64,000 nucleotides of DNA, taken from contig JAFBJZ010000438.1 of NCBI GenBank assembly GCA_016785225.1, forward strand, positions 124,001 through 188,000, read 5' to 3'. The notes beneath the pieces were generated by a model. The model did not search any database and was not told where the DNA came from. It saw only the letters and a program-made list of their open reading frames with translations. The translations under genes were made by a program, and so were the position numbers. Of the stretch, positions 38,404 to 64,000 are shown piece by piece; within the stretch, counting starts at the first letter, position 1, and each line of letters begins with the position of its first letter. This DNA comes from Psettodes erumei (taxonomy: Eukaryota > Chordata > Actinopteri > Pleuronectiformes > Psettodidae).

Positions 38404-41400
38404 GTATATAGCAACAATCATCCAATCCTAATGATGACTGGTCCCAGCAGGGAGGATGGGGCAGAGTTGGGGTCAGAAGGTTAACACATTCAGCTCAGCT
38501 AACGTGATGTTTCATAACTATAACATGATGTCATTTCATCAAAGCCCCCCCTCAAAGTTCACTGAGGTGAGGCCCAAGGCAAATACAAGCTCACAAGAGG
38601 CAGAGATTCACGTTTTCACATATACACAAATTCTCTAAGTGTAAGTTACTCCAACTCAACAACTGATTTTTCTTTTCCCTCCATTTCATAATACATAACA
38701 ATACATCAGCGTAATGATAGGACTGAGCACAGTTCTCCTTTTATTGGTGTGGCTGTATGACAACCCAGGAATGTGGAAATAATCTCACCGCCCAAAGCTA
38801 ATATGTGAAATCCTTTGGGGAGGTCTGGGAAACTACATCTGAGTCTGAGGAGTAGTAAAATGTAAAATGGAAGAGAGAGGCTCAGTGAGGCCTGTCTCAG
38901 GAACAAGCCTGCCACGGCCCAGACCACGAGGGCTTCACGCAAACCTACAGAGGAACCGCTGTCTCTCAGTGTGGGTGTGGATGTAATGAGGATTGCATCT
39001 AACTGGTATTTTTAGTAAACAGCACACACACTGACGCAGGAAGGTCATTTCTGTTCATTATCTCAGGAATGTGTGCAAAAAGGTCTGTGGTGTGAAACTT
39101 TTGTTTTATGTTACTAAACATAAAGCTAATAACAGAAAAAAACATGGAAAGTAAATTCACTCCAGCTGAATTTTCTCTTATTGGATTAGTTTTACTTGTT
39201 GGGTTAATTACAGGCTATTCTGAGCATATTTAAAAAACCAGCAGCCCACAAATTACAACTTCAATGTATGGCTGAACTATTATGTCATTTCAATTTTCTG
39301 TGGCCCAGGAATGTTTTTCTGAGTAAACAGTTTTGACCCATTATCTAAATGCAGTGAATTCGCTCTGCTTCGATGTCCTCCCCTGTGGAAGTTTTGGGTG
39401 CAAATATAGAAATGAAATATTTGCATAAAATAAATCTGACTAAATCACCATTAAAGGGATAGTGTGTTCTCTTTTATATAGGGTGGTATGAATTAATGTT
39501 GATATTGATACATGTGTAACTTACTCCATATAAAACTGACAAAATGTGTTAATATATGATGTGTTGCTCCTTGGGATCAATAGGCCTCAGCTGGAAGTCC
39601 CCTTCTCCCTGCGTGCTATTGGCTGGTAAATGTGTGGAGATGAACCCATCACAGTCTGTTGTGGGGTATGTAAAGGCTGAATGGCTGCATTTCTCTGCCA
39701 CTTGGCCACTTTTGCTGCCTGCTTATGCCCAGAGTGCTTGCATACTGCAGTATTTCATCAGGACTGAGTCTGAAGCTCTCCTGTATCTCACCAGGCAAAT
39801 GTCAGAAATGTAGTGATTTTTTTCAGCAATCATCTGTCATAAATTGGTGTGTCACAGTTTTTGGATCTTATTGCGAGGAAGGCTCATAGGGGAGAGCTTT
39901 TCATTTTGTCATAAATCCATTTCCTCCTTTTTTGTGTTGATAGGAAGTTGGGTTTAGGATTCTAACTTTTCTTTTTTGACAGTTTATTTTTCTTTGATAG
40001 CTTGGTTTGTTATTCTGGCAAGTGTTCTCTCTGAAGTTACATCGAAGCTTCTATACCTGGCAATAAAAGACAGAAACACTGAGCAAACTGACTCCTCACA
40101 TTCATCATCCATTTTTATGTTCCTCCTGTCTCCTGTAGACAAACTCGAGGTCCTGAACATGGATAAGTCCTTTAAATTACAGATCCCCTGAAAGTCATTG
40201 ACTTGCTGGGCTCCAATGAACAGCAATACCTGATATTATTGGGGTTTATTTTAACACAGTTATGTGAAAGCATTGGCATAACATTTCTAAGTGAATCCCA
40301 CATTTTTGAGAGTTATTTTTAAAACTGAATCCTGTTTCTTTTCAACCTAGTTTTCTTGTTTTGACAGCTGATGGGGGAGAGGTGGTTTTTACTGGGATAG
40401 AAAGTGGGTGTTGGAATTCAAAACATCCAGGACTAATAGTGCCAGTTATTAATCATCCAAACTGGCAGCATCCAGAGTGGGAGGGACTGTGTAGAGTTTG
40501 GACAACCAACCAAAAGAATGAATCAAACAGTAACAATCTCTCATAGAGCTGAGCACTGATTCAAGTTCATCACTACAAGTGGCTAGTTCACATCACACAA
40601 AGTCATTTAATCCAGTGATCACATAAACATATTGATGAGCACACAACTTAGAAAAGGGAAAACAGGAGGTTACAATATGTCAATCTTACTGCAAATCTCC
40701 ATTATATCATCACTAACTCCAGATGGTTGAAATACGTGGCAACTGTTTCAAAATCTAGAATTTTAAAATCCTGAAATTCTGTATGGTCAACAGAAATGTC
40801 TTGTTTCCAGTCTATATGTGGATATTGTAAAAGAGGGGACCACATAGGTTTTCATGTTCCTGTGATGCCATGAAGCTGAGCCAAGGTGTTGGACTTCTTG
40901 GGATTCCTTGGAGTTCTGACATACAGGTGTCAATTTCTTTCAGTTAAGAGTAGGAGTGCTTTTTGGCAGCAGGGTTTCATGTGGGACGACTGATCACACC
41001 TGCACACATCACTTAGGGAAAGCAGACATTTTAAATCCCTCCTCCTCTGCGGTGTAGGAACCTCGTCTGCCTGCACCTAATAGTTTTCTGGACTCTTTAT
41101 GTTTGTTTAAAATTTGAATGTAAATCTGTAGAATCATTATTTGCATATAGAGTAGGCTAATACTATACAGTAAGAAAGTACAACTGAATAACATGACAAC
41201 TTTATAACTCTCAGAGTCTGGTGGGAATACCTTCAGAATATGTATTTCTACAAATGGATGACAAATGAAGGGGAGATCCTGAACAAATGCAGTGCTTCCA
41301 CACATGCTGTGAGAAAATGATGTGAACCATATGCTGTCACCACATCTCATGGAGGACATTTTGGAGGAACATGTTGACATGTGTGGCCTTTTATCTCTCC

Positions 41401-41581
41401 ATCAGAGTTCCACACACTTCTTCCTCTATGAGGAGAATCACTGAGATTATTTTGAGGCTCATGGTGGAGCGACGCCTGATTAAGACATTGTTATTGTATG
41501 CATCTTGCGCCCTCTGGTGGCCAAGCCCAGTGTTTCCAGGAGCACAGTGACCTTTGTAATTATGAAAATGGAACAAGTTTG

Positions 41582-42010
41582 GCTGAACTGAGTAAAAGAG
41601 AGAGAAGGGTCTTGGTCAGGGAGGTGACCAAGAACCCAGCAGTCACTGTAACAGAGCTTCACAAGTCCTGTCCAGAGAACAGAGCACCTGAATCAATCAG
41701 ACCTTCATGGTAGAGAGGATAGATGGAAGACACTTTTAAGTGACAGCCTTTTTGCCAAATAACATTTGAAGGACTCTGAGAGCGTGAGGAAAATGATGAT
41801 CTGGTCTGATGATATAATAATTGAATACCTTAATTTCCCTCATGATCAATAAATTATCGACCAATCTGGAGACCCTTAAGCAAGAAAGCTGCATTTAAAA
41901 GTCTGAATACTGAATACAATCTGAAAACAATTTCAGTTTTTGACTTTCAATAAATAAGCAAAACTTCCAAAATCACGTTTTGACTGTGTCATTACAGATT
42001 ACTGCATAAA
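41582..42010 (+). mobile_element. Tc1-like transposon relic, internally deleted
   Basis: GGTCTTGGTCAGGGAGGTGA followed by CCAAGAACCCAGCAGTCACT, CAATCAGACCTTCATGGTAG and TGATCTGGTCTGATGATATA follows the transposase coding text of a common fish Tc1 family (LVREVTKNP in one frame). From about 41894 it jumps to the 3' end (TAAAAGTCTGAATACTGAAT, TTTCAATAAATAAGCAAAAC). The catalytic middle is missing and frames are broken. Confidence 0.65.
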
Positions 42011-42279
42011 GTATGATATGGTCTGACTTTTACAACATTTCCCTGGTGGTAAAATTTACTTAAATTCATATATCAGCCCAATTTAAAATATCAGTTTTCT
42101 CAGTTCAGTTAAGGCACTCTGTTAGACTGATTATCTTAAACCTGACACATTTCCATTAAAAATGTTCAGATTCTGAAGGAAAAGATGGTAAAATGACGAT
42201 GTCACTTGTTTACATTTCATTTGTTAACATCCTTGTAGCTTTAGTTGGATTCCCATTTCTCATGATTGTCAAAGAAAAG

Positions 42280-43938
42280 GCAAGGCCACACGTCTTTTTA
42301 TTTGTAAAATACATTTAATCCCTTATATATTTGGGCAAACCAAGGTCTTCAAGAGTGGAGAGGGGCTGAGATTTTAGTGGCAGCAGGCCCTGAGCGTTAG
42401 TGACCGAACTGAAAAGACAGCAACATGGACAGCACTGTCAGAGACACACAGCTGGTGCCCTCATCTTTAGGACCACTGCCCTGGTGGGTGTTAACACTTC
42501 TGGGAAGAAACTAGGTCTGACTTCCTGTCAGTTGGCCCCTGCCACAAAATCCCCATCTACTCCACTGACGACGTACCAGACAAAGATATCACAATACAAA
42601 GAGAAAAAAGGCATACATTGTCATTTTACAGCCTTCATTATTTTCATTAATACAATACTTCAGAGCTGTAAATATTACAAGACACTTTTACTGTTTCTCA
42701 CTTTAAGTATGAGATGTTAACAAGACACGTTGGTTGGACAAATGCAGTGATAATATGGAGGGTGGGGGGTTGCACAAGATGACTTCATGTGAGTGTGTGT
42801 TTATGATGCTCTACGCTGCAGTGCAGTCATGTGTTAGTAGATGCAGATGGATCTAGCGCAAACTAATGAGTGAACATTTTCAAGCCTGTGTGCTGGAATA
42901 AAACCCCCACAGGAATAAAACACTCAGGTGCCAGGTGGCAGCTTTTCTAATCGATGGAACTTCAGCAGGCGGTTGAGACCGATTTAACGAATGTTAATGA
43001 CTGCACTGCCTGTTACTGCTACAGGTGTTACCACTGCAAATAGCCTGAGACGATTAGAAAAATGAGTTTACAGGAAGCAGGAACAAGAGCGAGAGCAAGG
43101 AACATTTGTACTATCTAATCCAACAGCCCTAAAAGACATCATTGAAATGGGAGCTGAATACCACTTGGTTAGGTATTCATCATGAGTTACATTCAGGGGA
43201 CTAAGGCGCTGGGACTATTTCTTGGCTGGGTCTACGCTCGTTCTCTGGCAAACTTCCATGTGTCCTTCCCAATCCAGGCTTTACGCTAAACTACGATAAC
43301 CTAATCTAATCACGCGATGGCTCTATCTTCATCGTTAGCCTTAAGACATGAGAGCGGTATCCATTCTCTCATCGCACCTTTGATGCGGGTGTAAACCAGT
43401 ACAACGATCTGTGGGACGGGTTAGAGTGTTCGTGGACGTTCACCTGTACGTGGTGAGGCCCGCACCGGTGCTAGGGCGAGACAAGTTAAGCAGAGAGTGC
43501 AGGAAGAACAGAGTGTAATATCCATGCTCATGCAGTCATAAAGCACTGTTAATATATATTTATATACAGTTTATACATAAAACAGTGGAAAAAATATGTA
43601 TAAAACCAAGAATATAAGAGCATGTTCATAAACAACTAATGAAACCCTTCAGGATTAGAGCACTGGGGCTGGTGGCAATAATTCATATGTGACACTGTGA
43701 TATAATATCTACCTAACAGGTTAGGATAGCACTGGTCAAATATGCATCTGTGACTAACAAAAAATCTCAATGACAGTGTAATTAAAATGCTCAATGGAGA
43801 ATGGTTGATGTCGCCTTCTCGACGAGCCCGACGGAAATCCAGCAAGCAATATACATATGTGACCGTTCCTGCTCAGAAAGGAAAAGAAAACCAATGCGAC
43901 TGCGAGGTCGTCCCTTCCTTCATCGGCAGCCCGTTGCT
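42280..43938 (-). other. Probable cd81 3' UTR
   Basis: Follows the cd81 stop codon on the minus strand. AATAAA on the minus strand lies at 42297-42302, 1.64 kb past the stop. The block 43260-43510 is unusually CpG-rich for this window. No other ORF of note. The extent is inferred. Confidence 0.4.
42297..42302 (-). terminator. Candidate cd81 polyadenylation signal
   Basis: AATAAA on the minus strand followed by AT-rich sequence. Confidence 0.35.
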
Positions 43939-58171
<14,233 letters not shown>

Positions 58172-61100
58172 CTGCAACACACAACAATGTGCTGGTTACA
58201 TTTATTTATTTATATTTTGAATTTTCACATTAATTGGCATACTGAGTGACGCAATCCTGAGCCAGATCCACACCCAGGTTGTCACAGTTTTTCTGATGTG
58301 CATCCTAACGATGTCTAGGTGGGTTAGTAAACGTTTTCATCTAACACTCTGCAGAAAAGCAACAAGGAAGTTTTCCCCAAATTATTCCTTTCAGTTAATT
58401 AAGTATTATACAGTGGGGGTATTTGAATGTATATTTCAGAGAAGGAGTAAAGCAGCCAGTGTGTGAGAAACTCTTTGTTTGGTTTTCTGCTAACCAGTTT
58501 CCTTGGGGAAGCCCTGCACATTTTGCACATGTAACATTGTTACTGAAATGCATTGTTCATGAGGGTTGTTTACATTGACATAAGCCTTCCTTTGTTTGGC
58601 CCCGGACAAAGAAATCCTAAATATAACTGGAGTTAGCATATACCACAGCAGGCACACAGGAACAAGCATCACTACACACAACAGTAAAATAACCCTCTGA
58701 CAGACAGCCTTCCGCTGCACACGGGCATGTGTATTTTATAAACCTCGTGCTTCTCTACATGTGGCCAAAGAGAATTCTAAATTCAACTAGCCAACACTGC
58801 TCTCTGTAAAAAGATTTGAACCAAAACAGGCGCAGCCATGCCACTCCTTCCCCCTCCTCCTCCTCCTCCTCCTCCTCCTCCGTTCATTCCACAGCTAAGG
58901 CCAGCTGCTGCCTAGCAACCAGCTCAACACCATAACTGGCAAGGGTGCAGAAATTCAACACACCCAGAGACAGACAGAGACACACACACAGCCACAGCAG
59001 TAAAACAGAGTGACTTACTGACTTTAAGTGAACTCCCCACCTCCTTACCACCAGAGTTACCGCTGAGATGAGTCAGTGAAATGCATGTTTTATGAACGAT
59101 GAATAGAGGGAAAACCCAAACTCGGTTCAAAAGCGGTCCTGGTTCCAAGTTAGCTACAGCTTCCGGGACACTTAAGGGACACCCACCAGCCACCGGTAAT
59201 AAACTAGTTTGGCACAAATCAAGATGCAATCAAAGCAGCATTTGGGACAGCTCAACCACAGGGCCAGGAGAATCATTTTGCTGGGAGTAAGGGATGGGGA
59301 TTGGTTGCAGTTTAGAAAAGTTTCCACATTGTACAAACCAGCGGAGTCATGTTTGATTTTATTTCCGAAATTATATTTTCATTTGGAGAAAGAAGAAAAA
59401 ACTAGAGCCAAATCCAGGAAGCAGGAAGGTGAGGCGTCTCGAGTTGTGCGATGGTGCCATATATCCCAACACGGGGAGAACAGAGTCATGGTGCACAACC
59501 TTCTTTTGTGGGCTCTGCCACTGTGTAGACTGCTGTTTGGTCTCTGGGACGCAACCCAATTCTCCAACCCAACTCTCATCACTGGTGATGATCGTTCACA
59601 TGAAGGCTGGGCCACCCCAGGTCTGATGACATCACCGTTACTACAACCTGTATACTTGTGGCTAGTAGCGGAAGCAGATTAGACTGCATAAACCGGATGT
59701 ACGATAAGCAGGTTGAAATGGGTTGTAAAACAGGAAAACGGTTTTATCAGCTCTGACCACGTCCACATTTAATGAGTAAGTCTGACAGGATGGAAGCGCC
59801 ACACAGAAATGAGAGTGAAACTCAGTTGCTTCAAATATCCCCTCGTGTGAGATCAGCATGGCCCGCGCCTCGGTGCCAGCTCTCCCTCTGGGGTCTATTT
59901 CTGCCTACAGCCCAGAGTACAGGGGGCTGCATGCTGGGCATGCCGGGGTGGAGGGAGCGGGGGGTGGGTGTTGTCTGCATCTCCCATAAACTCTTAAACC
60001 ACCACGCAGGCCTCCCATCCCCCGCAGCCTCTTAACCCTCTCAGTGTCCAGGATGATTTATAGAAAACAGGAGGTCTCCGTTTGGAAGATGGGCCGACCG
60101 GTCCGCTCCCTGACAGACCCTTTCACAAAGCTCTTCAGAGCGGCCAATAAAGCTAAAGGGCCTAATGTGTTACAGACAAAGGAGGAGACAGGGGGACGCT
60201 GCACTGCACTGACAATCACATTAATGTCACATTTCAGGGGTATCACTGATTGCTATCATCAGGGTCCATTTTGTACAATGACTAACACACACGACTGTTC
60301 GTTTTTGGTTTTATTCCTCGGCAACACAGCTTTCTAAAATAGAGCTAAGAAGTGAGGTATATGAAAGGAGTCCAGATTAAAATGTCCCATTGATATTTCC
60401 TGGGGCTGTCCTGAACAAGTCATTTTGCCCTTGTTCTCTTTAAGTCTTTTAATATTGGGTATCTGCTGATACCAAATTCAATCCTATATTTGAGCAAGAG
60501 CAACACAGGACAAATACATGCCTCCATCCTGTAATTGACCCTAATCACTGACAGATAAGATGGAATACACATCACAGATCTGTAGGTCATATTTTTTTCT
60601 CTTGTAATTGGAGTTTCAGTGTTCTCGTGGATCAGAACAGCACAGCTTCAGTCTTGACCTGTTATCAGACGACCACGCCCCGGCATTCTGAAGAGCTGCA
60701 CTGACACTGGGTGGAGGCGCCTGGCTCAGCGTGTGTCTGATTTTCTCAATCACTGTAACACTGATTGGCCTCCATCAAAGCCCCCTAATGCAACAGGAAT
60801 TTGCGCTATAAATGTCTGATAAATTATTTTTGCACAACTGCTCCAACAGCTGAGGTGTGCTGTTTAAATCAGGTCTCTCTGCTTTGCTCCTCTTATTTGA
60901 ACTCAGGACACTGATGCTCTCAGCAAAGCAGCTGTCTTTGGAAATACGTTTCAGTGATGGTTTGTCCACCCTGAGGATTGCTTCACTGTGTTTGAGGAAC
61001 TGTAGCTAACCTTAGCCCAATTTAGCAGCGGCATCCTTCCAAGCACAGATGACATCACAGTGGCGCAATAAAGACTGTCTCAAATGAAGGGTCTTACAAA

Positions 61101-64000
61101 TGCGGCTGAGAAATGTCCTTCCTTTCCCAGACAATGAAGGATCCAATGGGTGGATCCTTTGCAGACAAACCCATATCCAAAGACTGATGAAGGTGATGAA
61201 TCACTAGTTTTAACAAGAAATAAGGAAGATAGATAATCCTGTTTACGCCTTTGTGGAGCACGTCCGTCGAAGGACACTGCCCCTGAACTGAGACACAGGA
61301 TGATTCATTGTGGTAGAGGCTGACAGGAAACAACCACGCTGCAATAATCACCAGCAAGTGACTGCGTTTGGTGATTACTGTGCTGACTAATTTGGATATA
61401 ACAGATACAGGGGCTGTTTTCTCACTCCTGTTTCATAAATGACATATTCTTTAAGATAATCATGGTTTGTAGTGTCACTACCCTGTAATCCTCAATGGCA
61501 GGTGCTTAAGCAGCTCATAAACATCACTGCAATAATGGCCAACCTGAAGCTAGGTGATGAAGATTTGTCCGTATATTAAAGTTTATGTTAGGTCAGATGT
61601 GCACACACAGAGCCACGCCTTGATGATGCTGGTCTTTTCCTGTAAGGCTCAGTTTTTCAGCTCAGTCTCTGAGCCACTTCTTTAATGGCCTGGTTTCTGA
61701 AAAGCAGAGAATGCTGGCCCCCGCTCTAGAAGACGAGGATTATTTCCAGTGTTTGGGAGTAGAGTCCTAATATTTAGATGAAGTATGCGGAGTCCTCTTG
61801 CGGCAAAGATGTCTTGTAGTTGTTTAAATTCCCTTCGAGGAGACTGGATGTTGGCTGACGTAATCGGTCGCAGTTTGCACCAGCTCCAGCTCCTCTGCTC
61901 CGGCACCGCTCACTCCGGTCATAAGTGAGACTGACTGCATTGTGAGTTTAATGCATAAGCCGCCCAAACCACGGACGGAACACTGGCAGACCTCTGAAGT
62001 GAGGTGAACGGCATGGAAGCGCTTGTTCATGGAAGAAAGCTGTCAGTGGACGTTTGTTCAGATACTGCAGAAATACTCGAATTTCAGGAGATTTCATGGA
62101 CGATCTGTGGCCAGCAACAGGCACAATAATAAAATCTTTTGATCTTGATGTCCTTTTTCTAGTTATCTGAGGCGGAGGTGACAAAAGATGATAAATGATA
62201 CTTCCTGACCCAGTCTGAGATGTTTGCAGACCACAATCAGTTTCAAAACAGCTGTCCTGCCCATCATGCTCACATCATCCTTAATAAGAATACAAATCCT
62301 ATGAAATAGTGTTATAAGTGTGTCATAACCAAACCCAGCCTGTCATTCCCACGATGTTGGCTTTCTGGATTCCAACAGCTTTAAAGTAGACACAGAGTGG
62401 ATGGACTTTGGACTTTAGATTGTTTTATCTCAGTGATGTGTCTCTTTTAACATCATATTATCAAATGTAATACTGTTATATCTTAATATATCTTAAAAAT
62501 AAAGTATAAAATGTGGCACAACTGCAAATGAACCACAGTATTAGATCACTGTTAGATCGCATCCATATTAAATTGAGTATTGTTACGAGTTACGAGAGAC
62601 CCGTCATCCCTAGCAAATTTATTTGCAAATGGATGTGTGCATGGAGCTTGATTTAACTTCAGGCTGGGCAAAGACCCACAAAACCAAACTAAGCAGAGAG
62701 GTAGCAAACATGTCCTGATGAATTCTTAGAAACCAAATCACAAGGATATACACTCCCTAAATAAATAGATGAGAGAAAACAAGATGATTCAAACTGACCA
62801 CCTACCCTTGCGAGCGTCCGATGACGTGGTCAAAGCTACCCCGACAGCCTTCTCGCCCCAGCACACACCTTTACTTTTCAACCACCTATAGACTGGCAAA
62901 CTGGGCTTGTCGGCTGGTTCCAGGTAGAACAAGCAGCACCTAAACACTTCATTTTGGGCCGAGCCCTCGCCAGCTTTTCTTGGGCCGACCGACACGTGAC
63001 GGAGGCGCCCTCGGAAAGCGCTGACATAATCTGGCACATTTACGTTTGGCTCCGCCGGGCAGCTCTGGCAGCAGCCAGACGCTGAGAGGCCACACACTGC
63101 ACTGGATGGAGCGAGGGCGAGAGATTCCTGGGTGGTGTCTCCCTCGCAATCAGTGCTGCTGCTGTAGCTTTGTAATGAACTGTCCGGTCCCCGAGCAGCG
63201 GTGCTGGAGGGGAATAAAGAGCCTATTGCTCCCTTTTCCAGACCAGCACTTTAGCTGCCATCCATCACTGCTAATGGCTATCAGTGGTGGATGGTCATGG
63301 AAGTAGCAGCATTTCCTGCTGGGTTCAAACTGTGGGCTCGAGCTGCAGACAACATGGTAGAGTAACCTACTTAACCTTCAGGCTGGAATTAAGAAGCAAA
63401 TATATCTGATTTAATGAATATAGTAAAAATTGGCTTATTATCTATTGTAATGTAGCAACAATGAATCCTATGCACATAATTATCTATAATACTGACTATA
63501 AAACCTCTTGTATTTATTCATAGTATTGATGACATCTTTACATAAAAACTTTTATTCAAACAGATACAAAACAAATGTTTTGTAAAGGAAATGTCATGAT
63601 ATTAAAATCTATTTAAAAAACAGACACGACAAATAAATGCAAACATGACAAGTTAATGCTAAAACAGCTTTGTTGTTGAAAAATGCGATACTACTACTAA
63701 CAAACCGTTACATTAATCGGTTTCGTCAACTGACGGACAATTCATCTACACCATTTCTATGGTCGATTAATCTTTACGGCTGTTTAATCAAGCAAAAATG
63801 ACAAATATTCTGTGGCTGCAGCTCCTCACATGTGGTTTGCTGCTTTCCTGTGTTGTCGGGTTAGGGTCATTATTGTGGTTTGAATGTCTTTGGGTTCTGG
63901 ATTGATGCCTTGACCCGGCGAGGCATCTGAACAAAAGACCTTGGGGTCTCAGAACCTACGGGCTTCCTCTACTTTGAGAATTTCCTAGATGATGGATTAA
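58172..64000 (-). other. cd81 intron 1 (partial) and possible regulatory DNA
   Basis: The cd81 first exon (expected to start MGVEGC or similar and end FVFW or similar before a donor) was looked for on the minus strand and not found, so this is taken as intron 1 continuing past the edge. Several blocks are GC-richer than the rest (59860-60230, 61680-61930, 62790-63260) and may be enhancers or non-coding exons. A (TCC)n tract is at 58851-58881. Confidence 0.5.
58851..58881. repeat. (TCC)n trinucleotide repeat
   Basis: About ten TCC units; purine/pyrimidine-strand-biased, able to form triplex DNA. Confidence 0.9.

Larger units (their letters stand above)
37721..42279. other. Intergenic region between pkp3 and cd81
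   Basis: Upstream of pkp3 and downstream of cd81. Contains an imperfect 17-bp hairpin (38362-38403) and a Tc1-like relic (41582-42010). No gene is supported. Confidence 0.5.

Noticed and set aside
58172..64000. Search for cd81 exon 1 (about 22 codons ending before LAGG)
   Set aside because: No minus-strand match to the conserved CTKCIKYLLF-type start was found; it is taken to lie outside the window.

Overview
The window is vertebrate nuclear DNA, almost certainly from a ray-finned (percomorph-type) teleost fish. The evidence is short exons with GT..AG introns, long introns full of (CA)n/(GT)n microsatellites, many decayed Tc1-like transposon pieces, a non-LTR retrotransposon relic, fish-type interspersed repeats with (GGAT)n tails, and three conserved vertebrate genes. 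There are no bacterial operons, CRISPR arrays or recognisable tRNA/rRNA genes.

Layout. (1) 438-3942, + strand: the C16orf87/UPF0547 homologue, four exons, 153 aa, complete, with a 3' UTR probably running to the AATAAA at 5637. (2) About 5.66-9.3 kb: intergenic, holding a Tc1-type relic, a perfect 21-bp hairpin and no convincing gene. (3) 9683-37546, - strand: plakophilin-3 (pkp3), 13 coding exons, 774 aa, complete. Every exon joins its neighbour in phase. The last coding exon holds only 14 codons (stop included) and lies 6.4 kb beyond the previous one. Its introns hold a Tc1 relic abutting an L1-like LINE relic (23.05-24.96 kb), several other repeats and microsatellites. (4) 37.5-42.3 kb: intergenic, with a CpG-rich pkp3 promoter side and Tc1 relics. 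(5) 43939-58171 and beyond the right edge, - strand: cd81 tetraspanin. Seven coding exons are present. The first exon (about 22 N-terminal residues) was not found and is presumably past 64000. The 3' UTR probably reaches about 42.3 kb.

The genes do not form a pathway. pkp3 is a desmosomal armadillo-repeat plaque protein, cd81 is a four-pass membrane organiser, and C16orf87 is a small, probably nuclear, zinc-ribbon-like protein of unknown function. C16orf87 and pkp3 are convergent; pkp3 and cd81 are in tandem on the - strand.

Most interesting points: (a) inside cd81 intron 2, a minus-strand candidate first exon (54861-54931) with a perfect NRF1-type palindrome just upstream and a consensus splice donor. 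It can join in frame to a candidate exon at 52510-52726 to make an unrecognised 95-aa protein. (b) Two pkp3 acceptors (exons 4 and 7) where a TG repeat replaces the normal pyrimidine tract; both exons have lengths that would shift the frame if skipped. (c) Two hairpins not explained by known features. (d) Complementary fragments of one Tc1-like family scattered through the window. All calls come from reading the sequence and remembered family knowledge; no database search was run.
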